Positions 9,833 to 17,925 of a stretch of 64,000 nucleotides of DNA are shown piece by piece (positions within the stretch are counted from its first letter, which is position 1; each line of letters starts with the position of its first letter). The position numbers were made by a program, and so were the translations under genes. Where the stretch lies: NCBI RefSeq assembly GCF_033898505.1, contig NZ_JAXAFK010000007.1, forward strand, positions 62,001 through 126,000, given 5' to 3'. Below the pieces are notes generated by a model. That model was not told the origin of the DNA and made no database searches. It saw only the letters and a program-made list of their open reading frames with translations. Source of the stretch: Pectobacterium carotovorum. GTDB taxonomy: Bacteria > Pseudomonadota > Gammaproteobacteria > Enterobacterales > Enterobacteriaceae.

Positions 9833-9862
9833 CGTTATGGGGCACGGTTTTACCCCATAACG
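9833..9862 (-). terminator. Strong hairpin downstream of the isonitrile operon
   Basis: A perfect 10-bp stem, CGTTATGGGG/CCCCATAACG (9833-9842 and 9853-9862), with a 10-base loop lies 38 bases past the glycosyltransferase stop. No good T-run follows on either strand, so it may be a terminator or a transcript-stabilising structure. Confidence 0.5.
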
Positions 9863-9900
9863 CGTGGCGGATTTATTTATTATTACATATGGAATAATAA

Positions 9901-11241
9901 CTAAACACGAAGCAGAGAAGCATCCCTAGCTGATGCTATATCGTCCTCTTTTGACAGGCATTCCTTTGTAAAACATAGCGCATTCACTTCGGCCTGAATC
10001 AGAGCCAATGCATCATGGCTGGCATAATCGGCCTTAATCCACCTTGCACGCTGTAAATAGCCGGGATCCTCCAATATCTCAATAACAGACTGCTTGATCT
10101 GCAGCTCACTCGGCGTACTGGTTTGCAGGTTAATCCCACATTTGGCAAATACCACACGCGCAGCACTTTCCTGTTTATCTTCCCCTACCCCGGCCACAAT
10201 TAAGGGAACACCTTCTTTCAGTGCGGCATTCATCGAGCCGTATCCACCATTGGTGATAAATATCGATGCTCTTGGCAGCCAATCGTCATAAGAGAGGAAG
10301 CTCACCACTCTGGCATTTTCAGGCAAAGAGGGTTGCAGTGAATCAACTGAACGCCCTCCGGTGGTCGCCAGCACTCTGACAGGTAAGTCAGCTAATGCGC
10401 GCAGCGTTGGCCCAATCAACTGCTGGAGATCGACATTTGCCAGCGTTCCCTGTGAAACGATAATAAGTGGCCGCCTGTCGTCCGACGTCCACCATTCAGG
10501 AACACGTTCTGCTGCAATCTGGCGAGATAATGGCCCGATAAATCGCACGCTTGGTGGCAAATCATCACGCTGATACTCAAGCTCAGTGGTGGATAGCTGC
10601 AAGAAACGATCGCAACGGCCAATCAGTGCATCCATAAAAGGCTGTGCGAGGGGCTTCCCTCCCGACTGCACCATCGCACGGTCAAACGCGCGCTGAACTT
10701 CATTCATCAACCCCCGAGTTTCCTCATCAACAAGCTGTTCATGGCTCAGATCGGGCGGCAGCAATTTAGGGGGAATACGAGGCCCATAGAAAACCGAATC
10801 TCGTGTCGAATAGGACAGCGGCGTAACGCCTATTACAATGACGGGCGGCCGTTGCCCAGAGAACAGCAAAGGCAAGACACCATAAAAACAATTTTCAACC
10901 ATGAGCAAATCGGCGTGCGTCTTTGCCAACGCGTTGCACAGTTGGCGATCCAGCAGTGGAATCGGTGCCGCAAAGAAATCCTTCAGGGCCAGAGCCATCT
11001 GTGCGTTACCCGGCGGTAATATGGCGCGTTGAGGGAAATGCTGTTCAAGGTGTCGGTAGTCGAAATCAATGTCATCGCTAAAAGGAATGAACCCGACGCC
11101 AGCCGCCTCCGCCTGCTCACGAAACAGCGCACCGCTAAACAGCGTGACGTCGTTCCCCTGCTCAACCAAATAGCGCGCGATAGTCAGCAACGGATAAACG
11201 TGCCCCGGCGTCGCCATCGCCGCCATAAGAATATGTGCCAT
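9901..11241 (-). CDS. UDP-glycosyltransferase (GT1/MGT-like) of the isonitrile operon
   Basis: This 446-residue protein is a two-domain GT-B glycosyltransferase of the family that transfers sugars to small lipophilic acceptors. The N-terminus MAHILMAAMATPGHVYPLL is the family acceptor-side start with the catalytic-type histidine. The C-terminal donor domain contains PLIIVSQGTLAN, 'VSFLSYDDWLPRASIFITNGGYGSMN' and 'EGVPLIVAGVGEDKQESAARV', the nucleotide-sugar site. An AAGGA ribosome-binding site precedes the ATG. The gene starts 11 bases after the dioxygenase, so it is translationally close. In rhabduscin and byelyankacin clusters a glycosyltransferase attaches an amino-sugar or rhamnose to the tyrosine-derived vinyl isonitrile; the same role is inferred here. 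The donor sugar cannot be told from the sequence. Confidence 0.88.
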   Translation of the reverse strand: MAHILMAAMATPGHVYPLLTIARYLVEQGNDVTLFSGALFREQAEAAGVGFIPFSDDIDFDYRHLEQHFPQRAILPPGNAQMALALKDFFAAPIPLLDRQLCNALAKTHADLLMVENCFYGVLPLLFSGQRPPVIVIGVTPLSYSTRDSVFYGPRIPPKLLPPDLSHEQLVDEETRGLMNEVQRAFDRAMVQSGGKPLAQPFMDALIGRCDRFLQLSTTELEYQRDDLPPSVRFIGPLSRQIAAERVPEWWTSDDRRPLIIVSQGTLANVDLQQLIGPTLRALADLPVRVLATTGGRSVDSLQPSLPENARVVSFLSYDDWLPRASIFITNGGYGSMNAALKEGVPLIVAGVGEDKQESAARVVFAKCGINLQTSTPSELQIKQSVIEILEDPGYLQRARWIKADYASHDALALIQAEVNALCFTKECLSKEDDIASARDASLLRV

Positions 11242-11252
11242 GATGCTTTTCC

Positions 11253-12104
11253 TTATGCCGCGTTATCAATGCAGGTATTTACACAAATCGGGGTGCCCTG
11301 AATATGCACGCGCTGGAGGTGACGTGCAGACTGCGCCGTAAAGGCTTCACGGCCATGCAGCAGCGAGAAGTTGTCAGCTATGACAACATCGCCCTGTAGC
11401 CATTGATGCGCATAGTAATAACGGGGATCGTACAGATGCTGCCGCAACGTCTGACTAAATGCACTTTGCGTTTCCGGCGTGACATTATGGTATTCCAGCG
11501 CATGCTGGTTAAGGAAACGCTCGCCTTCGATCGGCGGCTCGTTATAACGCATGATCTCACCGGTGCCGTTGGGGTGAGGGATGACCAATGGAGATGTGAC
11601 TTCACCGCCGTAATGCACAACGGCTTTAATACGATACGTGATTGAAACACTGCGCCACTTATCGGCTAATTGTGCGTCGGCCTCTGCCAACAAACGCGTG
11701 GTGTCAACAAAGGTGGTACGTCCGCCTTGATCCTGCCCCGGCGCAGAAACGCAGTGGAACAGTTGAAACTCGGGTATGGTTGGTTTGTACATACCATCCC
11801 AGTGCAGCGGTACATAGCTGTTATCAAAGATGTGATCCTGGGTATCCGCATGCTCCTTCACATCCAGCACGGCCCCGAAAGGCCACATCATGATATCCCC
11901 CCAGTGACCAGCATATTCAGTCAGTATTTCAGGATCGGAAAACCCGGAAGAAAACCCACGTAGTACCAGAAGATGATGTTCTCGGGCGAGCGCACGCAGT
12001 GTGTCGATCGGCAATGTGGCGATGCTCTGCCCCGTTTCCACAGGCGTCAGCAGCGCACCAAAAGGGGAAAGCGGTTCAACGCGGCAGTTCATGCTATTTT
12101 TCAT
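11253..12104 (-). CDS. isnB: TauD/TfdA-family Fe(II)/2-oxoglutarate dioxygenase, IsnB/PvcB-like
   Basis: This 283-residue protein carries the 2-His-1-carboxylate iron triad of the family: H101 and D103 in 'VPLHWDGMYKP' and H250 in 'NFSLLHGREAF', with R265 placed to bind 2-oxoglutarate. PvcB/IsnB enzymes oxidatively decarboxylate the tyrosine isonitrile to a vinyl isonitrile. The upstream neighbour is the isonitrile synthase and the downstream one a glycosyltransferase, which fits that role. The start at 12104 has AAGGAA nine bases upstream; a longer frame to 12131 lacks a better site. The family-level call is firm; the specific reaction is inferred from context. Confidence 0.87.
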   Translation of the reverse strand: MKNSMNCRVEPLSPFGALLTPVETGQSIATLPIDTLRALAREHHLLVLRGFSSGFSDPEILTEYAGHWGDIMMWPFGAVLDVKEHADTQDHIFDNSYVPLHWDGMYKPTIPEFQLFHCVSAPGQDQGGRTTFVDTTRLLAEADAQLADKWRSVSITYRIKAVVHYGGEVTSPLVIPHPNGTGEIMRYNEPPIEGERFLNQHALEYHNVTPETQSAFSQTLRQHLYDPRYYYAHQWLQGDVVIADNFSLLHGREAFTAQSARHLQRVHIQGTPICVNTCIDNAA

Positions 12105-12158
12105 CGTGTATATTCCTTTATAAGATGACAATATCGGCGTCTCAGTGAACGATAACGT

Positions 12159-13124
12159 TCATGCCATATCAGGCTGATTAACTAAGTAATGGCTAGGCGT
12201 ACCGCGAATCTCCACAACCTCACCCTCCAACTGCTGTGCTTCAACATTCTTCATAAGCACAAATTGCCCATTCACATTGGCGGCAACACCATGCCAGGGC
12301 GTCAGCCAATCATCCTTGGTAGGCATCATATGAATACCCAGCTTCAGGCTGTCCGAAGGCTGAGGGTGAATAGACAAACGGATGGCATCAGGGAATTGCT
12401 CAGCAAGCAGGTTGCCCCACGCCCAACTACGTTGAATCACGCCGCATGCACGTTTTTTGGCATCCTTCTGTAACGCCGCGTTAGATCCGGTATAGTCAGG
12501 CCGCAGACTATCCTCATAGAGAAAGCGGGTTATTGAACGATAAAGCTGTAACCCTTCTTCGCTCTGCATGAGCTGCACTTTGATGTCCTCTTCTGACTCG
12601 GCGTAATCCTCAACCAGGCGCTGGCGAAGATGATCATAATCAGCGGTCAGTGATGCCATATTCTCTACGTCTTTAAGGTTAAAGACGCTGAGATGAACGG
12701 CCCCCAGCTCATGCAGCAAATTTTCAATCTCATCCTGATAGATGTTAATCGTTTCGTCACTGGTTCCAATCAGATCGCCAAATACATGCCCATCCGAGCA
12801 AATACGGATATGCGCGCCGGGCGGATAATAAAGCTGAATACGCTGGCATAACGAATTAAGGAAGGTCAGGGACAAACGTTCCGCCATATCTGGCATTCTG
12901 CCCAGCACTTTATAGGGGCTAGGAGATTTAACGGGAAACGCTGGCAGAATAAGTTCAATACGACGCCCCTCTTCAACAAAAGCACGAATTCTAGGTAATT
13001 GAACCTGAGTCACCTGGGACTCTTCTTCACTAATCAGCTTCGTTGAATGGGTAAATCTACGCCGGTATTGGATCAACTCACTTAATATTAGCGATGAAAC
13101 CAATTCATTGTTCATTATATCCAA
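12159..13124 (-). CDS. isnA: Isonitrile (isocyanide) synthase, PvcA/IsnA (DIT1_PvcA) family
   Basis: This 321-residue protein matches the PvcA/IsnA family, which converts the amine of tyrosine or tryptophan to an isonitrile using ribulose-5-phosphate as the carbon donor. Family signatures are visible: LPAFPVKSPSPYKVLG then PDMAE (about residues 59-80), 'YYPPGAHIRICSDGHVFGDL', and C-terminal 'AIRLSIHPQ' and 'KLGIHMMP'. The length is close to the usual 320-330. The start could be the TTG at 13124, which has GAGG five bases before it, or the ATG at 13115. It is the first gene of a three-gene operon with isnB and a glycosyltransferase. Product class inferred from the gene set. Confidence 0.88.
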   Translation of the reverse strand: MDIMNNELVSSLILSELIQYRRRFTHSTKLISEEESQVTQVQLPRIRAFVEEGRRIELILPAFPVKSPSPYKVLGRMPDMAERLSLTFLNSLCQRIQLYYPPGAHIRICSDGHVFGDLIGTSDETINIYQDEIENLLHELGAVHLSVFNLKDVENMASLTADYDHLRQRLVEDYAESEEDIKVQLMQSEEGLQLYRSITRFLYEDSLRPDYTGSNAALQKDAKKRACGVIQRSWAWGNLLAEQFPDAIRLSIHPQPSDSLKLGIHMMPTKDDWLTPWHGVAANVNGQFVLMKNVEAQQLEGEVVEIRGTPSHYLVNQPDMA

Positions 13125-13550
13125 AATAACCTCATTAACTTACATTAATTTAAAGAAGAAAATTAACCACGTTATTACAACGTAGAAACAATAAAATAAA
13201 ACCTTTGTACGCGCACAAAAAAATACTGAATAACATATTCAGTATTTTTATTTACATCGCTAATAATTCACGGCGATCATAAAAAATATAAGAAAATAAT
13301 TAAGCGTTAAAATCAGGGATAAGCCATGATGCAGATACCGTTAGTGCGGATAGGATAAGTAGGTAATGGAGAACGGATTTTGACAGGAAGTGGAACGCAC
13401 AGAACGAGCAAAAGAGTCTGTCACTGGTGATTGAAGTATTGTCTAGCGGGAGGATGACTTGGGTAAAGTGAGGGGAATGTTGTCGTAATGATCTTGTGAT
13501 GAGTTGAGTGGTGTGGGCGGGGGATTGATTACAGTCTCGACTATTTCTAT
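13125..13550. other. AT-rich spacer between the isonitrile operon and the Rhs island
   Basis: No gene is evident in these 426 bases. The right-hand 250 bases are purine-rich on the plus strand (AGGAT/GGAGG-like words) and change in composition from the AT-rich left part. The isonitrile operon promoter should lie in about 13125-13220, just below the hairpin at 13221-13247, but no clear -35/-10 pair stands out. Confidence 0.5.
13221..13247. terminator. Bidirectional-type hairpin upstream of isnA
   Basis: A perfect 11-bp stem, AAATACTGAAT/ATTCAGTATTT, with a 5-base loop is flanked by A-run and T-run, so it can work in either direction. It would insulate the isonitrile operon from minus-strand transcription coming from the immunity-gene cluster. 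An operator role is a less likely alternative. Confidence 0.65.
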
Positions 13551-13919
13551 CTAGCTGATAAAGAAAAGAATCTTTTTTCCTTCATTCTCAAATTCGGATT
13601 CATTATCAGAAAATATATCTAACAAAGTGTCATAACTCCCACGGTCGTTCTTAAGAGCATCCTTGACACCAACTAAAAAAACACAAATTTCACTTTCCCC
13701 AAGAGAATCCAACCCACCAAAAATAGAATCAGACAAAGCATCAAAATTACATTTGCTATATAATGGCGGATCCAGAGGTAGTGTTCTTTTAATTCCATCA
13801 AAGACATCATATACGTTTCTTGCCCAGTTAAAATTGACATTAATTATCACACATCCATTTTCTTCATATCTATTTATTAACACCCTAACTTCACTCATTT
13901 GGATAAAATTTAAAGACAT
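13551..13919 (-). CDS. Orphan barstar-like immunity protein (paralogue of the one at 24339)
   Basis: This 122-residue protein aligns throughout with the barstar-like immunity protein encoded at 24339-24707. Shared segments include 'YDVFD', 'SLPLDPPLYS'/'TLPLDPPLYS', 'CNFDA.SDSIF.GLDSL' and 'LLDIFSDN'. The helix-loop with a conserved N-F-D-A motif is the part of barstar that plugs the RNase active site. No complete toxin gene lies next to it. Just upstream on the same strand (13925-14009) is a decayed copy of a barnase-type toxin tail. It may still protect against relatives that carry the matching toxin. Confidence 0.8.
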   Translation of the reverse strand: MSLNFIQMSEVRVLINRYEENGCVIINVNFNWARNVYDVFDGIKRTLPLDPPLYSKCNFDALSDSIFGGLDSLGESEICVFLVGVKDALKNDRGSYDTLLDIFSDNESEFENEGKKILFFIS

Positions 13920-13924
13920 ATTAT

Positions 13925-14009
13925 CTAATCCTTAAAAAATGGATTTATCGAATCACCACGATGTATCCATGAACCTTATCCCATCTAGAATACCTATCAT
14001 TGTTACAAT
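13925..14009 (-). pseudogene. Decayed barnase-type Rhs toxin tail
   Basis: Reading the minus strand in the frame ending at the TAG at 13925, the sequence gives WIHRGDSINPFFKD. The intact toxin at 24709 ends [16 protein letters not shown]. Nucleotide similarity continues upstream to about 14009 and past the stop, where both loci keep ATTATCTAATCC before the barstar start codon. It is therefore the 3' stub of a displaced toxin, with stops upstream and the catalytic His changed to Arg. Confidence 0.8.
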
Positions 14010-14061
14010 AGAACAAAAAAACAATATTTATATAACTTATAATTTCATTAACTTTACAAAA

Positions 14062-14433
14062 TCATGTCAGCCAATATGCTAATCTCTGTCCATCAGTTAA
14101 ATGTCCTCTTGGATAATAAAAAAAAGTATCGAAATTAACCAAGAAACCTTCAGCAATCACTTTTAACTTTCGCTCCCCATCAGAATAAAATTCTATAATT
14201 TTACCTTCAGGATGACATTTAATGAAACGTTCAGATACATCACAAGACCATTCAGTAACTCCATCAATAAACTCTGACTGAATAAATATAATTTCCAAAT
14301 TATGGTAATAAGATAAATCATAGCTACCAGCGATAATCAACTTACCTCTATCGTAAGAGAAAATAGAAAAATCAAACCAAGGCCTTTTCCATTCACGCGC
14401 ATTTATTTCTTCAATTAGCTCATAATTCTTCAT
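14062..14433 (-). CDS. Orphan immunity-like small protein
   Basis: This 123-residue protein has no family that I recognise. It is aromatic-rich and acidic ('KRPWFDFSIFSYDRGKLIIAG', 'TEWSCDVSERFIKCHPEGKIIEF') and looks soluble. Its size, low GC content, strand and position in a row of similar genes between Rhs fragments suggest an immunity protein whose toxin has been lost. No strong ribosome-binding site is visible. The function is an inference from position only. Confidence 0.6.
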   Translation of the reverse strand: MKNYELIEEINAREWKRPWFDFSIFSYDRGKLIIAGSYDLSYYHNLEIIFIQSEFIDGVTEWSCDVSERFIKCHPEGKIIEFYSDGERKLKVIAEGFLVNFDTFFYYPRGHLTDGQRLAYWLT

Positions 14434-14569
14434 AAAAAACCAATCTTTTGCATATTTTAAAGGATGTTTTTTGAGATGGAAATCAATACTTACTTATAAA
14501 TTTAATACTCTGCATCAATAAAAATCACGATTTCATGCGTATGCTATACAAGGGTTAAATTTTACTAGC

Positions 14570-14896
14570 CTATAGCCATCGGGATAATGGACTCTCTTTT
14601 AAATATTTATCTAATAATTCAGCATCAAGTATTTTTCTTTCAAAAGCCGGAAGAAGAATTCTCTCTAGGATTTCAAAATCCTCTTGACACCCAGTATGCT
14701 CAACGAGAAGTTTAAATGCTTTATCAACAAAGTCTATTTCATCACAAGAATTGGCGTCAAAAATAAAATCAACAACGTCTGACTTTATCTTTTCATTCTC
14801 ACGATACATATCTTTATCAGAAGAAAAACCCTCATCGTAAAATGAGTCTAATCTCTCTGAGAGAAAAGCAAAACGAGAATTAAAATCACTTTTCAT
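14570..14896 (-). CDS. Orphan immunity-like small acidic protein
   Basis: This 108-residue, strongly acidic and mostly helical protein contains 'FVDKAFKLLVEHTGCQEDFEILERILLPAF'. I do not recognise a family. It sits between two other small AT-rich minus-strand genes with no toxin attached, which is the usual pattern of retained immunity genes in Rhs or CDI loci. About 136 bases on one side and 100 on the other are non-coding and AT-rich, with no readable toxin remnant. Confidence 0.58.
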   Translation of the reverse strand: MKSDFNSRFAFLSERLDSFYDEGFSSDKDMYRENEKIKSDVVDFIFDANSCDEIDFVDKAFKLLVEHTGCQEDFEILERILLPAFERKILDAELLDKYLKESPLSRWL

Positions 14897-14996
14897 CCTA
14901 ATGCCCCGACATCCACCATAAATATCACACTCAAGAATTAATTACACTTTTAACATAATTTGTCGTTCTTCATATTGCAAGTTATATAACTTCTAC

Positions 14997-15389
14997 TCAC
15001 AGCAAACTGATTTGATCTTCCTTACTAGAAAAACCGTTAATAAAAATAAAACTTTCCTCAGCTAAATAATTAGCCTTTCTGTATTCAGATTCCCACTCCC
15101 AATATCCATCAGGCTCATCCTGACTAACCCCATTCTTCCAATATAAATCACCATATGCTATCAACATAGCCCAATGGTACTCAATCTCATGACTACACAG
15201 CACAACTGACATATAGCTATTAGTAGCATTTTTTATTAACTGACTAGAACGAAGCAAGTAACTACACTCCTCTTTAGATTTGTCAGTATATTTAAAAATC
15301 ACAGCTGTTATTACATCAACCCAAGAGAGATAATTAAAAACAATTTTATTTCCAGTATTATTATCGCGAAAAATTAAATTACCCCGCAA
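14997..15389 (-). CDS. Orphan immunity-like small protein
   Basis: This 130-residue protein of unknown family contains 'NYLSWVDVITAVIFKYTDKSKEECSYLL' and 'GYWEWESEYRKANYLAEESF'. The frame opens at a TTG (15389) with AAGGG about eight bases upstream. It is the last orphan gene before a broken symE copy and the first identifiable toxin tip to the right. Position and composition suggest an immunity gene; no direct evidence exists. Confidence 0.55.
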   Translation of the reverse strand: MRGNLIFRDNNTGNKIVFNYLSWVDVITAVIFKYTDKSKEECSYLLRSSQLIKNATNSYMSVVLCSHEIEYHWAMLIAYGDLYWKNGVSQDEPDGYWEWESEYRKANYLAEESFIFINGFSSKEDQISLL

Positions 15390-15473
15390 AATTAACCCTT
15401 ATAAATTAATAATATGTCGGATACCCCATTCTACTATAAAATTTTTTTTAATTGACTTGTAGCATGAAACGAT

Positions 15474-15591
15474 TCTCCGTTATCAACCTTAAGAGTAACT
15501 GAATCGAAGGGTCCGGCTTTATCACCGGGATGCCGTTGCCGTCACAGTGGAAAGAGGTAGGATTATTATTGAGGCCGAGATTAATTTATAA
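15474..15591 (+). pseudogene. symE remnant (copy 1), nonsense and frameshift
   Basis: The plus strand keeps the C-terminal half of the SymE sequence found intact at 17277 and 24048 (GFITGMP, then VTVERGR-I-I-I-E and the final EINL). A TGA replaces a conserved Trp codon near 15500, and one base is missing in the codon after GFITGMP (about 15533), so it cannot make a product. Confidence 0.85.
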
Positions 15592-15614
15592 AAAACAACC
15601 AAGCCATAAAATAT

Positions 15615-15641
15615 CCGGAAGGATCGTGCGATCGCTTCCGG
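15615..15641. terminator. symE-associated hairpin 1
   Basis: CCGGAA-GGATCG..CGATCGC-TTCCGG, a two-part stem around GATC, lies 23 bases after the symE remnant. It separates that remnant from a convergent immunity gene. The same design recurs after all six symE copies in this window. Confidence 0.75.
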
Positions 15642-15699
15642 CTATTATTTACAAACTGATTAGACAATCAATAAACTGATAATTAAAACCTTACCCATT

Positions 15700-16074
15700 T
15701 TATATATCAGAGTAAGAGTTAATGCTATATCCAATTCCTTTTGCAGCAAAATATACATCTGACATACGATAATCACTAATATCTTCCATATCATCGGAGT
15801 ATGGAGAAAAATCAATATAATGAATACCATCTATACATTTATAAGATATACCGTTACTCATTACTGTATTGCTGCATTTGGTTTCTTGCTTAACAGCAAA
15901 CTCAACCAACCCTTTTAATTCAAATTCTACATTAACCCATTCCCTATCAGCCCCCCTTATAACAGAGACTTCAACAGTGACACTGTCAAAAGAAATAAAG
16001 TTAATTTTTTTAATAAGCCCATCATACCCATTCGTTATTTCATCTAGCATATCTATAATCATAAAATATCTCAC
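15700..16074 (-). CDS. Putative immunity protein paired with Rhs tip A
   Basis: This protein (124 residues from the GTG at 16074) overlaps the end of the displaced Rhs tip by four bases (GTGA), the tightest coupling in the locus. An alternative ATG at 16062 has GTGAG upstream. It is acidic ('[18 protein letters not shown]') with beta-rich segments, and I recognise no family. The coupled position immediately after a toxin tip is the basis for calling it immunity. Confidence 0.65.
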   Translation of the reverse strand: MRYFMIIDMLDEITNGYDGLIKKINFISFDSVTVEVSVIRGADREWVNVEFELKGLVEFAVKQETKCSNTVMSNGISYKCIDGIHYIDFSPYSDDMEDISDYRMSDVYFAAKGIGYSINSYSDI

Positions 16075-16868
16075 TTTCCTATAGGCGTATGAGGTTCAAT
16101 TCCCGGTGGAAGAGCATCCCACCCTGAAGGTATACCTGAATGAGGATAATGTGGTTTACCAGGGCCATGCCCAGATGCTGGATTACCAGGTTCAGGGAAT
16201 AAGTGATAATGACCAGATTCTATCCCATGATTTTTAAAATCCACATGCCCAATTACATCACCATTGTCATCATATATTGCATTTTGAACAGCTTTTCCTG
16301 TTTTTGGGTCAATATGCGTATACATGGAATTTGGCGTAGCGCCTGTGATTCTTGGTTTCTCCGTTCCTGAGAAATGCCCACCTGCTGACGGATCAGGTTT
16401 TTTTGAATTCTCTGGGTTATTTTCCCCATCACAACCTGCTTTAGTTAACCCCAGCGGATCGACCCACTCCAGCGGATTATGCACATAACCCTGTGGCCTT
16501 ATCCCTCCCAGCAGCCCTATAGGGTCCGGAGACAGATACTGCCCGCTCTCCGCATCATAGTAACGATGGCGATTGTAGTAAAGCCCCGTTTCCGCGTCGT
16601 ACAACTGCCCCTGATAGCGCAGCTCGCGGTACACTTCCTCATTCGCCGCATCGCCCAGATAGCGCCGCAGCGGAATAGGCCGTCGTTCTTCGCGGTGGGC
16701 GCCCCACAGCCCCTGCTCCCCACGCCACCGAACTTCCCCCTCCTCGCTGCACAGCTCCCTCGCCGTTCCTGTCAGGTCAGTCACGATGTAGTGCAGCTGC
16801 GTGCTGTCGCCCTGCGCCTCCACCTGTGCCAGCGGCCGGAAGCTTCCCGGCTCGTACACCCACTGCAC
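16071..16868 (-). CDS. Displaced Rhs C-terminal tip A with His-rich toxin domain
   Basis: The first about 145 residues are the end of the Rhs core ('[23 protein letters not shown]', ending [11 protein letters not shown]). The rest, about 120 residues, is a variable toxin domain with '[21 protein letters not shown]', 'HVDFKNHG' and '[12 protein letters not shown]', rich in His, Gly and Pro. It may belong to one of the His-rich polymorphic toxin families (type 24 is a candidate, not confirmed). Core similarity runs on in frame to about 16964, where it is fused to unrelated plus-strand DNA. There is no N-terminal half, promoter or secretion region, so this is a silent tip unless recombined onto an intact rhs gene. 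Confidence 0.8.
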   Translation of the reverse strand: MQWVYEPGSFRPLAQVEAQGDSTQLHYIVTDLTGTARELCSEEGEVRWRGEQGLWGAHREERRPIPLRRYLGDAANEEVYRELRYQGQLYDAETGLYYNRHRYYDAESGQYLSPDPIGLLGGIRPQGYVHNPLEWVDPLGLTKAGCDGENNPENSKKPDPSAGGHFSGTEKPRITGATPNSMYTHIDPKTGKAVQNAIYDDNGDVIGHVDFKNHGIESGHYHLFPEPGNPASGHGPGKPHYPHSGIPSGWDALPPGIEPHTPIGK

Positions 16869-16964
16869 TTCCCGCGCCGCTGAACCGTCCGCCCGGTACT
16901 GCTGCTGACCAATCAGCTGGTCACCGTCCCATCGGTAGGCTACCCGCGCTACCGCTTGCGCCGA

Positions 16965-17197
16965 CGAGGGAAGCCGGGCGCAGAAGGATCAAGGTTTCAT
17001 CACTCCCTTCTGTAGCACAGATTTTTTCAGTTTATCTCGAAGAGGTATTCGGGGAAGCCCCAGAGCCTGCCAGGCGCAAGCGTGGCCCAGCTCCGAAGTG
17101 GCAACAGCTTATTGAAGAGATAGACAGTTTGCCCAAGGCAAAACAGAAGATGATTTCGGAGATGTTAAGCGCCCTGATTGCTCAGGCGCGTAACTGA
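16965..17197 (+). pseudogene. Truncated XRE-type regulator, C-terminal part (copy 1)
   Basis: The plus-strand frame contains 'SSLPSVAQIFSVYLEEVFG' then a basic linker RRKRGPAPKW and 'LPKAKQKMISEMLSALIAQA'. This resembles the C-terminal half of helix-turn-helix (XRE) regulators. The DNA-binding part is missing because the gene is fused at about 16965 to Rhs core on the opposite strand. An almost identical copy with the same junction is at 23745-23968. It lies 79 bases upstream of symE and was probably its co-transcribed neighbour. Confidence 0.6.
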
Positions 17198-17276
17198 CGG
17201 ATAAATAGCGCGGCGAAGATGAGTTCGCACCTCACCCACGCCGCTCACCACAACCAACTATACGAGGTAGTTAATC

Positions 17277-17501
17277 ATGGCTAATGCACATTCTAAGTCA
17301 GACGTCACACTTAATAAACCCGCTAAAACAGAACGTTACTACACCGTGGGATACGTCCCGCGCAATGGCAAGTCCAACCCGCCCTCCGCCATCAACCTTA
17401 AAGGCCGCTGGCTCGAAGAGTCGGGGTTTATCACCGGGATGCCCGTAACCGTGACGGTGGAAAGAGGGAGGATTATTATTGAGACTGAGATTAATTTATA
17501 A
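17277..17501 (+). CDS. symE: SymE-family toxin-like protein (intact copy 1)
   Basis: This 74-residue protein matches the SymE family, which has an AbrB/MazE-like fold and in E. coli acts as an SOS-induced type I toxin held down by an antisense RNA. Visible traits are 'RYYTVGY', 'SAINLKGRWLEESGFITGMP' and 'VTVTVERGRIII'. A GAGG ribosome-binding site lies nine bases before the ATG. It is shorter than the 113-residue E. coli protein. No LexA box was seen upstream. It is convergent with the SUKH-like immunity gene and separated from it by a hairpin. Whether it is toxic here is unknown; its repeated presence next to Rhs modules is the striking point. Confidence 0.82.
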   Translation: MANAHSKSDVTLNKPAKTERYYTVGYVPRNGKSNPPSAINLKGRWLEESGFITGMPVTVTVERGRIIIETEINL

Positions 17502-17524
17502 AAAATACCCAGACCATAAAGTAA

Positions 17525-17561
17525 AAAGCCGGAAGGATCTTTGTGATCGCCTCCGGCTTTT
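17525..17561. terminator. symE-associated hairpin 2 (bidirectional terminator)
   Basis: AAAGCCGGA..GGATC/GATC..TCCGGCTTTT forms a long stem with A-run on one side and T-run on the other. It lies between symE (stop 17501) and the convergent SUKH-like gene (stop 17568). Confidence 0.8.
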
Positions 17562-17567
17562 ATTTAA

Positions 17568-17924
17568 TTACTCGCCATCATAAGAGATCGTTGCCTCAAC
17601 AGCATCTCTAAACCAGTCCCAAAAATGATTAAATTCACGAACATTTTCATATCCATCGCTAGAGAAGTCGTGAATAATGATAACTTTACCATCCTTTCCT
17701 TTTTCCCAACACGCAATGTCATCATTATCTTCCCGACGAGCGAAAGGAACTAAATCTCTTGATGGATATCTATTTTTAATACCATTAAATCTGGTTCTTA
17801 AACGCTCTTCTGTAAGAATGATCCAAGGATCAAAATCGAGTAATCCCTGTTCAACTACTCTTGTAAATTCAGAAGGGTATGAAAACCACTCAGGCAATTC
17901 ATTTTGTAAAAATAACTTTTCCAT
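17568..17924 (-). CDS. SMI1/KNR4 (SUKH)-like immunity protein for tip B
   Basis: This 118-residue protein has the layout of small SUKH immunity proteins. It has an N-terminal 'LPEWFSYPSEFTRVVEQGL' helix, a central 'DPWIILTEERLRTRFNGIKNRYPSRDLVPFARREDNDDIACWEKG' section and a final 'FNHFWDWFRDAVE' helix. SUKH proteins neutralise many different nuclease-type polymorphic toxins. Its ATG is one base after the tip B stop (TAA-T-ATG), the same spacing as at the intact rhs-barstar pair, which supports a toxin-immunity pairing. Confidence 0.78.
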   Translation of the reverse strand: MEKLFLQNELPEWFSYPSEFTRVVEQGLLDFDPWIILTEERLRTRFNGIKNRYPSRDLVPFARREDNDDIACWEKGKDGKVIIIHDFSSDGYENVREFNHFWDWFRDAVEATISYDGE

Positions 17925-17925
17925 A

